Below are positions 11,801 through 21,689 of a DNA stretch of 64,000 bases, piece by piece. Position 1 is the stretch's first letter. Every line of letters begins with the position of its first letter. The notes below the pieces were generated by a model, which worked only from the letters and a program-made list of their open reading frames with translations, had not been told where the DNA came from and made no database searches. The DNA is from Gracilaria gracilis (lineage: Eukaryota; Rhodophyta; Florideophyceae; Gracilariales; Gracilariaceae), in contig JARGSG010000037.1 of assembly GCA_030374805.1 (NCBI GenBank), forward strand, positions 1 to 64,000. Reading direction: 5' to 3'. The translations under genes and the position numbers were made by a program.

Positions 11801-14094
11801 CTACTGCGAGACATTCCTTCTCCGAGACGGAGTAATTCTTCTCATGCACGTTCAACGAACGGGACCAGTACCCAATTGGCTTGCGTTCCCCCTCTGGGGT
11901 GGTTTGAAATAAGGCGCAGCCTACCTGGTAGTCACTAGAGTCCGTGTCCACGGTATATGAAAGTCCCGGTTTCGGTAGTGACAATACTGGTGCCGTGGTT
12001 ACAGCCTCTTTGAGAGAGTTAAAGGCTTCCGTCTAAGTAGACGTGAATGGGTCCAACTTATGCGGTTCACCCTTCCGCAGGAGCGCGTTGAGAGGTGCCG
12101 CAATGTCCGCGAAGTTGGGAATAAACCGTCTATAGACGTTGGCTAATCCTAGAAAGGATCTCAGTTCGGTCTGGGTAGTCGGTTCCGTGGCCTGTTTCAG
12201 CGACTTCACACGAGCTTCCTCGATCATGACACGTCCTGGACGGATTATGTTACCCAGATACTTGACTGTATCCGTGAATAATTCGCATTTCCTCAGCTTG
12301 AGTGTCACTCCGGCATCCCGTAACGTGGCCATTATGTCTCTGACATGTGTGAGGTGATCATCCAGATTATCTGAGAATACAATGACGTCGTCAAGGTAGA
12401 CGAGACAAGTACGCCACTTGAAGCGGGCCAGTAGGATATCAATAGCACGCTGAAAAGTAGCAGAGCATTGGTTAACCCAAAGGGCATCCGTTTAAAACGG
12501 TAGAGGCCAGAGTGGCAGACAAACGCTGTCTTGTCCTGATCCTCCTTTTTCACTGGAACCTGCCAGTATACCCAGTTAGCATCCAATGCCGTGAATACTG
12601 TAGTATTTCCAAGAGAATCGATGTATTCATCCATACGTGGAATAGGGTACACGTCCTTGACGGTAAGAGCGTTTAGACGACGATAGTCGATACAGAAGCG
12701 CCAGGAACCATCCGGTTTCGGAGCCAGTACCACTGGTAATGCCCACGGCGAATGTGCCGGTTCTATAACTCCTGCACGGAGCATCCTGTCCACCTGAAAT
12801 TGCTCTTCTTCTCTGGCCTTGGGCCCTGCCCTGTACGGATGTTGGGTTACTGGCCGAGAGCTCGGAAGGAGATCAATCCGGTGTTCCGTGGTATTTATCT
12901 CTCCGAGAGAACCATCCCACATTGTGGTGAATTCACGAAGCATATTGCGCAGTCGTTCGCGGTGTGTCTCCGGAACATGTCCGAGGTCGAGTTCTTCCAA
13001 TTCTTTCACTGGGTCCAATTGGTTGTAACTCGTCGGAACGCGTGTCTTCTCTGTCTTAACAGGCTGCTGACCCGAGAGACTCGGCGACGGAGACGAATGA
13101 GATTCTGACTCCTCCCCCTCCTTAGAGTGAACGATTCCGAGCACATCGGCAGCAGTCATCTTCGTCGGTACCAACGCAGTTGGATGCGGCATGACCGAGC
13201 CAATCACTTGGTTTTCCAGCAGATACTGGGTTGTTTTGCCTAGATTGGCTATCAACACGTAAAACGGATTATCCGGTTCCACCTGGACCACTCCATTAGC
13301 AATGGCAAGAGAGTATTTATCATACAACGACGGCAATGGCTGGACGATTCGTAAACCGTGTTGACGGGAATTCACCTGTACCCAGACTTGAGACTCTGGA
13401 GGCACGCGTGTCGCGGAGGCAACACGAAGCTTCGTAGATTCCCGAGAACTCGGTGGTGCTTCCTGCGCCGCAGGTAAAGGTACGTGCTTCTTGGAGGCAT
13501 GCCTCAAAGGACGACGAACAATCGGCACGGACGAACCATCTTCCATTTCAACACGCCTCTGGCGGGGCCTAATTGCATCGACAAAGCGGTCGCAAAAGTC
13601 ACAACCCAAAATGACTGGGGCGGCCAGGGACTGACAAACGACAAAGTCGAGCTTCACCACGCATGAGCCCAAGCGGATTACCAACTCGATGTATCCTACC
13701 GTTGACAACTGGTTGTTATTCGCGTCAGCGACGTCAGGAATGTCGCCACGGCGAATGTGTGACCGCAAGGCGGGTGGCAATTCTGTCTCAACAATGAAGT
13801 TCGGACCTGCTCCTGTATCTAATACAGTGAGATAACGCACCATAAACTGGGGTGAAAGGCCAAGGTCGGCATAGACCTTGTCATTGCGTTTGGCCATCAC
13901 CATAACTCTATCTGGGAACCGGTTATTTCTTACCCGTATCCACGGTCGACGAAGAACACCATGGTGTTCTGAGTTCACGTCTTCGACGGCCTGTTTCCTC
14001 GAGAGGATTCGGACCTGGGAGCGAGGCAGGGACGCCTCGGGCGCCTTCAGCCTCAACTCTGAGGGCGCCCCTCCAAGAGAGGAGACTCCCACAA
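8836..14094 (-). pseudogene. B1 pol: protease, RT, RNase H, integrase, chromodomain
   Basis: Reading on the minus strand, the pieces show a retroviral-type protease with LDTGAGPNF, a reverse transcriptase, an RNase H with YTVDTDSSDYQVG, and an integrase zinc-binding region. They then show the integrase core with FVAIDILGPF and TTYHPQCNGHAERFNRTL, a Pro/Thr-rich linker, and a terminal chromodomain containing YLVRWYGYG. The domain order is that of Ty3/gypsy. Pol lies in the -1 frame relative to gag. There are about three breaks. It is closely related to B2 pol at 21690-27171. Confidence 0.9.
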
Positions 14095-16641
14095 TTAGTT
14101 TTTCTGAGCAGATTCCGCCTGAGGCGTGTGCTCAGTATTCTGAACCATTGATGCCTGGACACCAGTGGCAGAAGCGTCCGCAGTAGTGGTTGAATTTCCC
14201 TCGAGAGGGGTACGGGGGTGAGAGGTCACCATGTTCTGGGCAATCGGAGCCGCAATTGTGCGTGGAATATCCATCTTCGCGCGGATGTACGATGCCATCG
14301 GAACGGAAGCCTTCTCCGCAGGTGAGAGGGATTCGTAGTTGGCAATGACTTGTGCCCACTCACGCATGGTTAAAACGCACTGCGGAGAAGTGTGCCCTCG
14401 CGTATAGCAGAGGTGACAGATCAATCCAACAATGGCATTGACGTTCCGAGTATTCGAGAATCGCACCGCTGGGCGGGAAGTTTGCCAGCCAGGCCGTGAA
14501 GCCCAGGTTCCGCCGTTCTCATATGACAGTCGAGGCGGTCGAACTCGGTTCGAATTTGCATACAGCAGTGTACCGTCCGGAGCCGTTTGAAACGAGGCAT
14601 CCGTGGTTGAGGGAAGCTCCGTTGTCGGGATTGAAAGCACGTCGCTTCGGGCAAAGTGCACCTGATCATACTCCTTGTTGGAGTGTGCCTCAGCCAGCAT
14701 TGATGCCGACGGGGTTCCCGATTCCAACATCAACGCTTTAGCGGACTTCAACCGGGTACCCGGGACTCGTGCTCGTAGTGCATTGCCTTCGGCGCGTGCA
14801 TACTGCACCAGTTCCAAGTACGTAGTCTTACGGTTTTCTTCACGGCGACGGGCCACTAGGGTCCGTATAGCCGGGTCTAGTCCATCAACGAACATGGTAC
14901 AACGCTCTTGAGCGGAATAAACATTGCCACATCGGTGGAAGGCCTTACTCAGGCGCACCGAGTAATCGGTTTCCGTTTCGCCGGGGCGTTGTTTGGTGCC
15001 TCTCAGAGCGAGGATAGCCGACTGGATGGCGGTGCCAGTGGCATAGGACCTCAGTAGATACTGAACTGCTTCAGGCCAGCAAGTAACCCCTCCTTCAGAG
15101 GCGCGAGATGAACCTCTTACAGAGTTGTACTGATCTTCCGCAAGTCCGCGTAGAAAATAGGGCAGCGCGACAAACGCCTGTCCTTCATTCATCCCGGGAT
15201 ACAAGAAATTTTTTCATTTTTGTGAGTGCAAGTGGAGCGCATCTTTTGCAGAGTTCAGCATCCACCTGCACTCAATGTATACGCCGTTCGCGCTCCAAAT
15301 GGACACCCTTGTCAGGGCAGATTAATTATTTTAATAGTTTATTTCATTATTGTGAATGCGCGTGGAGTGCATTTGGACATTGCGGGGGGCAGACTACGAA
15401 CAATGTGGGCGCAGAAGGAGTGCAGTGTGTATCGTTTGCACTCCATATGCGTTCAATCTGCTTAGCAAGCGTTCTCCAATTGGACACCATGAAATTTAGC
15501 TGCAAACGCAGACTGCGCGCACTCAATATGAAATCCGTTTGGCATCCATGTATCCTCCACAGATGCCATCCACCCTCAAATTGCACTCCCCTTTCTCCAA
15601 AAATTTCTTATAGGGCCCAAGGATGTCGGCTTCCGCTACAAAGCGTGATAGGAAATCCAACACCAAGATGAGATCATCGCCTGTAAACAGTTGATTACGG
15701 AGCGACAGCTGCATCCGTTTGATACAGTCTTTGACCTTTCCCGTCCCACGGGGAGTTCTATCCAATGAGGAGTCCTCCAAACGGTAATACCGGTATGACA
15801 ACAGCTTCTTGTAGAGCATATTGGTAGGCTTCAACTCTTTTAATCCAGAGTGCTTCCTTCCCTTCGAGCGGGCGCGTATCACACCTTGGGTGGCTGATGA
15901 CCGCTTTGAGCGTGACGAACGCTTACGAGGGGCTTCTTCTACCGACGAGTCGGACGAGTCAGACCCGGTTGACCGGCGAGAAGAAAGAGAAGATGCTGAC
16001 GAATCAGAGTCGTAGTTCTTCCGCTCTTTGCGTGCTTTGGGTCCACTGAACTTCTTGTCACGGTGTGAAACAGCAACCGGCTCAGCCGTGCGATTGGCTC
16101 CAACCAGGACGGTTCGTTCCACCGTTTCTAGACGGGCGCGGAGGCGAGTAAACTTCTCAGCCACGTCCTCCACGAAATTAGCGGGTCCTCCGAAAGCTTC
16201 CAAGAGGGAGTTGACATCACCACGCAATACGCGGAGATCCTCAGAAAAGTCGTGCAAAGCAGTGTCATCCACTTTCTTTCGAAGTAGCGACAACTCCTTA
16301 GCAAGGGTAGCATGGACAGCCCACGTAGAGCGGAGCTGCTCTTCCACAGTTAAGTGGAGGGTGTCATTGACAGTAGCCCTCAGAGGTTCCTCCGGAGTGG
16401 GAGCTACGGAAGGGACCGTACCTCCTACGATAGGAGCGGGACCAGCAACGGCAGAATCCGGTCCATCACCTCGATGAGGGTTGATCAACGACGTGGGCGG
16501 AAGTCCAGTGGTCGTCGGCACAGCTTCAGTAGCCGGCATCCCTTCGGTCCGGGACCGTGAACGGGTGGGGATCCGTGACGGAAGTGGCGGATCCGATCTT
16601 CCAGTCTGAATGCGTGTCTTCGGACAATCTGACAGCGTCAT
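14095..16641 (-). pseudogene. B1 gag
   Basis: This is a gag-type protein with an acidic/Pro-rich N-terminus, a coiled segment, an Arg/Ser-rich basic stretch, and a capsid-like helical region containing CWPEAVQYLLRSYATG. A CCHC zinc knuckle of the form C-x2-C-x4-H-x4-C follows near 14400 (CHLCYTRGHTSPQC). It parallels B2 gag (27172-29238). A MITE-like insert at 15196-15615 lies within it. Frame analysis places pol immediately downstream in the -1 frame. Confidence 0.85.
15196..15615. mobile_element. MITE-like insert (420 bp) in B1 gag
   Basis: Comparison with the uninterrupted B2 gag near 28250 shows that 420 bp are inserted between the codons of an otherwise conserved stretch. The ends carry imperfect inverted repeats (TATAAGAAATTTTT against TACAAGAAATTTTT), and the trinucleotide CCC at 15193-15195 is repeated at 15616-15618, as expected for a 3-bp target duplication. 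The interior is AT-rich with several diverged copies of GTGGAGTGCAT-like words and no ORF of note. A non-autonomous DNA transposon is the best reading; the superfamily is not assigned. Confidence 0.7.
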
Positions 16642-16782
16642 GACCAGAACAACCGTACAACGGGATAATCGACAGCCAATTGGCTGGGACTTCCAGTGAA
16701 CTTCCAAATGGAGACAAGGGCAAAAGGACTAACCTCGCAACGAGTGAATTCACGAGTGAATCTTCCGACAAGAACTAATCGT

Positions 16783-16800
16783 TTCTAAGTCGGGAGACCA
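16783..16800 (-). other. B1 primer-binding site
   Basis: On the minus strand, TGGTCTCCCGACTTAGAA follows the 5' LTR after two bases. The same word follows the 5' LTRs of B2 (29654-29671) and, with one difference, A2 (from 30372). It would pair with a host tRNA ending ...TTCTAAGTCGGGAGACCA; the tRNA species is not identified. Confidence 0.75.
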
Positions 16801-16802
16801 CT

Positions 16803-17655
16803 TGTGGAGCAACGCCTTTGGCGGGAAAAGCGCAAGCTCACGAAGACGTTCGAAATTTTCCCCTCGACAGGGCAGCACAGCGAACGGAGCACTCCGGGAA
16901 TGACACAGCTAAGCCGGGTGTAAATCCGAGGTCAAACCACCACGAAAAGCGTCGGAGTGTGAGGCTGGTTAGTAGTCGGTAGAGATCCACGTGTTCACAC
17001 GGTCACGAGATGAGTCCTCGAAAGAGAGTAGCACGGCAGCGGCAAGGTGTCGGAAACGGGCCACTGCGAACAGGGCAAAAAGGCAAACCCAAAAAAAGGG
17101 GAGAAGGCAAGCCACCAGAGTGGGGGGAAAAGGAGAGAATAAAGTAAACCCAATACAGGAGCGAGTATACGACAATAGGTCGGAACGAGACACACAAATA
17201 GTGTTTATACTCTGAGCGCTACAAGGGTGGGTAACTATACGTGAACAACGCGGTCGTCACTCCACTTGGAGGTGAACAGTCCGCGAAGGCGTGATAGTTA
17301 GAGCCAAAAGCCCTTGCTTAGCAAGGGGCAATTTACTTGGGGGAGCGATGCTCAACCCTCTAAGTACTGAGCTCGGCGCACCACTGACAGTGGGTGCGCC
17401 GGGCAAAATAATCTATAAAATATCTGAGTAAATACAGCAATGCTGGGTGCACTGCCTCCGGCATATCCGTGCTACACGTGTGCTAGTCACAACCGCTAAG
17501 CGGCGCCTCGAGCCGTGCAATCCACGTGTACATGTGTGGAAATTACCTCAGCGAGGCGACACACTAATAGCGGTGTAGCTCATATATATCTACTAACGCA
17601 TGATGCGGAAATTAACTAAGTACCTCAAATCGCCTCCAAGGAGTGTTGTTCTTCA
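16803..17655 (-). repeat. B1 5' LTR (853 bp)
   Basis: It starts (minus strand) at 17655 with TGAAGAAC and ends at 16803 with GCTCCACA, next to the primer-binding site. It is colinear with 6722-7574. The flanking CCTCT at 17656-17660 fixes the outer border. Confidence 0.95.
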
Positions 17656-18205
17656 CCTCTTCCAAAAGAAGTAGGCCTGCTCTCTCTCCATAACATTCAG
17701 TTCGAAGAGGCAGCATGTAGCAAAAGCGATACGGACGATGAGCAGGGAAAAGCAACAACACGACTACTTGCAGCACCACCGGAGAGCGACTGCAATATAT
17801 GGTGTGATGGGTCGGTAGGAGAATACGAAGGAGAAAAAGAATCGTGGTCAAAAAGGGTGGCACTGCAGTGGATCGAAAGATGGTTTGCAGGAACTGTACA
17901 CAAGGTAGAAAGAGAAGGGCCAAATGATGCTTGTGTTGAGACTTTCCGGAGGAAGACAGAACGACAAGCCGACATATGGATAGAGTATGACGATGGCTTT
18001 AAAATGACTTACGAGATTAAGGATGACGTCATGGGCATGAAAGATTGTGACGGTGATGTGATCCCCTATCGATACATGGCAGAAAAAAAAGTAGGTGCGG
18101 GAGCATATGAGATGTATTGGAGAGGTAGTAACGAGACAGAGAGTGCGGTAATACCAGCAGGAATAGGAGTGGGTTCTTAAACGGCAGAAGTACGAGCAAT
18201 GACAG
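17656..18205 (+). mobile_element. LINE ORF2 fragment 2: start of RNase H domain
   Basis: The reading frame of 6162-6721 resumes after the CCTCT duplication. It leads through an acidic linker into NIWCDGSVGEYEG, which fits the first catalytic-Asp strand of an RNase H, and ends at TAEVRAMT, which supplies the catalytic Glu strand. Between these lies a long variable segment (about 17860-18175). One in-frame stop is at 18178-18180. The fragment ends at the B2 target duplication GACAG (18201-18205), and the frame continues at 46185. Confidence 0.75.
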
Positions 18206-19004
18206 TGTGGTGCAACCGTTGCGGAGGAAGAAGACACACAAAGGGTGTTCAAGCCTTCCCTCAACTGAGGTAGTCACAGCAATAGAGCCCCTCTCAGGGT
18301 GATCGCGCTAGCCGGGTGTAAGACCGGGGATCACCGTCACGACACGCGTAGAGAGCGGTAAAGGCAAAGAAGCCGCACAGTGGTGGGGAACACGACAGAG
18401 TCGGGGATGACGTCACAGACGGGACAACCAACACACACACGAGAGTGGCACGAGACGCGGAGAGCGGTAGCGAACCACGCGAGTGCGCGAAACAAAGAAC
18501 GGTCAACACCGGTATGCAGTGTAGCGATACCTGTGTAACAGTGCGAAAACAAATAAAGGAAACACACAGAATAACACGCGGAATGCGGTAAGGGTGCTGT
18601 AGATGCCGCGAGGCGGATGATGGTACCTACACAGTAGTGGCAACTCTCCGCGAGGAGGATATTGCTCACCAAGGGTGAAACATCAGAGCCGAACACTCGG
18701 TTGAGTCGTTTACTTCTCCAAAGTTGGGTTGAGCTCAACCTACTATGTAGTGTAGCCGCCCACTGTCAGTGGTAACTAAATATCCAATATTAATATCTAG
18801 AATCCCCAACAATGGGTGCAAACTCCCCACACGTGTGTGACTGACCAGCAATGCTGTGCACCTCACAACTATCCTATATGTTGTACGAATCTACCCAAGA
18901 ATGGGGTGTGCCACGCACGGCATTCATCATCACCTCCTTAGAGAGCATCCCCTTGTCTATGAATCGCAATAGCGAAGCTTCATCCGCAATAGCGTTGCAC
19001 TACA
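18206..19004 (-). repeat. B2 3' LTR (799 bp)
   Basis: It ends in TG...CA form on the minus strand and is colinear with 29674-29860 plus 45568-46179. It carries a TGACGTCA site near 18408 and a small hairpin CCACTG/CAGTGG near 18760. The GACAG target duplication lies just outside. Confidence 0.93.
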
Positions 19005-19081
19005 TCTCCCCCTCCTGAGGCGCGACGACGACCCGCGAGCGCGTGCATCTTCCTCCTTCGGAGTGTATAAGTACCTCCCCG

Positions 19082-21013
19082 ATGGCGGGTCCTTCTCCTC
19101 CTCCTGTCTCTTCGCCACGCGACCCAAGCGAATCACCAACTTCTACACGCCCTGCAGCGGTATCGCCTCCGATTCCTCGGCTTCCTCTTGCTCCTTCTGT
19201 TCCTAACACTTCGGCTTCCTTTCCTTGCGCTACAACAGCGATGAGTATTCCCAATCAGGGCAACAACCAACCGCCTGGCGGGCCTCCTCAACCCTATTTC
19301 GGGGGCTTTGGTCATCCTCAACCGGCCCAGCCGTCGTCCTCCAACCCCTCATCGGCGATGAATCCCGGCTTCCATACGGCGCCTCTTCCCCAAATGGGTG
19401 CACAACCAACTCCGTACATCTTCCCCAATCAAGTGGGCAACGGCATTGCGGCAATACCTCCGGCAGCGCCGGTGCTTAACCCGACTGTCGGTGCGTGGGC
19501 CTCGTATGACGAGTTAGAAGACGTGGATCCACGGTCGAATCCATTACCGTTCGTACGGGCTCCTTGGTTACACCCTCACGGGGTCACTCAGCCTTCTCTC
19601 GTAGCGGCGTTCGCAGACGGCAGCGGTCATTTGCCGGGTGGGATTCACGTCTGGATGACGGTTACCTTTGACTGGCAATACCGGATTACCGTGCCAACGC
19701 AAGCTCTTGTCCACCGGCATGGTGAGTCGCACAATACCGCTCGTGCGGAGATGGTACGTGTCGCGCATCTGCGGCTTGCACGAACATACTCGGAACAACC
19801 GATACCCACGGAATTCCGGTTTGACGTTGCTTTCTACCGAACCCTTGGTGAGGTGCACTACGGCGAGAACTTGGCCCGGCTTGCCGGTGTAGTAGAGCGT
19901 TATCAGAACGTCACGATTCACGAGGATGTGCTGTGCTGGACCCGTCCGCTGTTGCGTGCTGAATTCCGATACCTGCCCCGCATCCCGCGGTCCAACTTCT
20001 TGCAGAACATGATCCGTCCCGAACGACGTGCTCGCTCCCGTTGGGGATATTTGATCCCCTATCAAAACACGGAGTCACACCGGATTAGGCCTCGCCACAT
20101 GCGTGGAAGATACGTGCCACTTCCCTTTGTATGGGCCTCTTACGAGGTGTGCCGGGGGTGCTACGTTGAGCTTCCCCCGTGCCTGACCTACATCGGTAGT
20201 CGGTTGGCAACGAACCCGTTCACGGGATGGTGGACCGTGGTGATGACGGAATGGGCAGCCCGCACGGCGGTGTACGTCCTTCATGAAGTGTACGACCAGT
20301 ACAGACTGTGGTTTATCCCTCCACGTTTGCGGCAAGCCATTCGAAGCTTGGATCTTACTCTTCCGCTGGGCGGCAATGGAAACCTCTCCGAGTTGATGAG
20401 CCTCTTGCGAGTGATTGACACAGTAGACTGGAGCCAGGTGCCGCGCGCTCAGAGTAGGCGCGATGACGGAGACCTTCAGGTTGACCGGTCTCCCGGGCGC
20501 AGATCACCGCTAGCGGGCGATTTTGTCTTCTACGACCCGTGGTCACGGACACTGATCACTCCAGCGGAGGCACATATCCTGCGTCATGCAGAGCGAGTCA
20601 TCCCTCCTGGGCATCCCACCGGATTCATCATGACTGATGAATTCTTTCACCCTGTTGGAGGCGACAACATCATGCTCGATGACGCTCCTGATGAGGACGA
20701 TGCCTTTGGAGAAGACGACACTCTCGTTGTGGAGCCAGCACCTGCTGTTGCAGTAGCGAACCCCCCTGCGGGTGGTCATATCGCCCCGACTGCGCCGGTT
20801 GTACCAGTCCCAGTTTCTGTGTCCTCTCCAACTCCTGTGGAGGCTGCTTCGGCGCCTGCGACGGCGGCGTCGACTATGCCGAATGAAGCCGCGAACGCCG
20901 GAGTATCCGAAGAAGCACGGGCTGCCGTGATCGCTCAGTTCCTCAGCTCAGCTGGTGCCTCTGGCGCAGCGTCGGGCGACGTCACAGAAATGCGCGACGC
21001 CCTGATAGCGTAG
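19082..21013 (+). CDS. Antisense ORF (aORF) of element B2, unknown protein
   Basis: This open frame of 643 codons is on the strand opposite to B2 gag-pol. It starts 77 bp inside the 3' LTR and runs toward pol. The ATG at 19082 is the first in frame. The protein has a Pro/Ser/Ala-rich N-terminus (residues 1 to about 150) and a compact aromatic/Arg-rich domain (about 150-440). An acidic stretch and an Ala/Pro-rich tail follow. The domain contains PRIPRSNFLQNMI, PPCLTYIGSRLATN, WAARTAVYV and LWFIPPRLRQAIR. These align in the same order with ARIRTRSSFNRVM, PPVLAYFGSYITRN, LAGRAVLVA and MFFIPPRVIRDIR of the A1 aORF. No signal peptide, transmembrane helix, zinc site or enzyme motif was recognised. 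Confidence 0.72.
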   Translation: MAGPSPPPVSSPRDPSESPTSTRPAAVSPPIPRLPLAPSVPNTSASFPCATTAMSIPNQGNNQPPGGPPQPYFGGFGHPQPAQPSSSNPSSAMNPGFHTAPLPQMGAQPTPYIFPNQVGNGIAAIPPAAPVLNPTVGAWASYDELEDVDPRSNPLPFVRAPWLHPHGVTQPSLVAAFADGSGHLPGGIHVWMTVTFDWQYRITVPTQALVHRHGESHNTARAEMVRVAHLRLARTYSEQPIPTEFRFDVAFYRTLGEVHYGENLARLAGVVERYQNVTIHEDVLCWTRPLLRAEFRYLPRIPRSNFLQNMIRPERRARSRWGYLIPYQNTESHRIRPRHMRGRYVPLPFVWASYEVCRGCYVELPPCLTYIGSRLATNPFTGWWTVVMTEWAARTAVYVLHEVYDQYRLWFIPPRLRQAIRSLDLTLPLGGNGNLSELMSLLRVIDTVDWSQVPRAQSRRDDGDLQVDRSPGRRSPLAGDFVFYDPWSRTLITPAEAHILRHAERVIPPGHPTGFIMTDEFFHPVGGDNIMLDDAPDEDDAFGEDDTLVVEPAPAVAVANPPAGGHIAPTAPVVPVPVSVSSPTPVEAASAPATAASTMPNEAANAGVSEEARAAVIAQFLSSAGASGAASGDVTEMRDALIA

Positions 21014-21179
21014 CTGGCGAACGCTGGTGCTCAGCAAGGACCGAGTGGCTCGGGTGGCCCCTCCACGTAGGAGCTCGTCACAGTAGATTCCCAATAACTT
21101 GGCCGTTGTAGTCCCGAATAGCGGGGTACAGCTTAGTTGAGATGTCCAGTAAAACTGTGTTCTTCCCTTGAGCATCAAG

Positions 21180-21530
21180 GTTATCTTCCTTCTTCAAGTG
21201 TAATCTTCAATATTCTTCTCCCTTCCGGGGTCTTCAAATCTTCCGCATGATTGAGTGCACTTTCCTCTGTCTTAGAGTCCTTCTGCCTCTTCATAGAGTC
21301 TTCATAGTTCTTCTCCTCTTCATAGAGTCTTCATTCCTCTTCATGAGTGCTGCAAAATCTCTTCTGAGCTTCAATTCCTCTTCATAGAGTCTTCTTTCTT
21401 CTTCTCCTCTTCCTGAGGGCATTACTTCTTCTTCCTAATCCTCTTCTGAGTGTCCTTTCCTCTTCATAGAGTCTTCTTAAATCTTCTCCTCTTCCTGAGG
21501 GCAGCTTAGCTTATTCTTCAACTCTCCTCG
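21180..21530 (-). repeat. Degenerate tandem repeat, purine-rich on the B2 sense strand
   Basis: The plus strand repeats variants of CCTCTTCATAGAGTCTTC with variable spacers such as TCCTGAGGGCA. On the element's sense strand this is a purine-rich array (GAAGACTCTATGAAGAGG). It lies between pol and the antisense ORF and is not found in B1. Confidence 0.75.
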
Positions 21531-21689
21531 TTTAGAGGGTGCCTTCACGAAGTAACTTCGGCATTGTACTCCGCTGGAGGTCGTTACGCTTCCTCGAGTG
21601 AGGTTCGTTGTCGTTGACACGGCTACGCCGGACACGAGAGAACGTTCCGTCACAGACGGTGGCAGTCTACCCCACTAGGGCGCGGTGTA

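Larger units (their letters stand above)
6722..17655 (-). mobile_element. Ty3/gypsy chromodomain LTR element B1
   Basis: This is a complete minus-strand insertion of 10.9 kb. It has 853-bp LTRs at 6722-7574 and 16803-17655 and CCTCT target duplications at 6717-6721 and 17656-17660. From right to left it reads 5' LTR, primer-binding site (16783-16800), gag (14095-16641, interrupted by a MITE-like insert), pol (8836-14094: protease, reverse transcriptase, RNase H, integrase, chromodomain), a 3' region and the 3' LTR. The two LTRs show about 19 differences in 853 bp, so it is moderately young. It is broken, with about three breaks in pol. Unlike B2, it shows no recognisable antisense ORF next to the 3' LTR. 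Confidence 0.93.

Noticed and set aside
21180-21530. CRISPR-like or satellite array
   Set aside because: Units are degenerate, spacers irregular and AG-rich, and the genome is eukaryotic; it is an internal repeat of B2.
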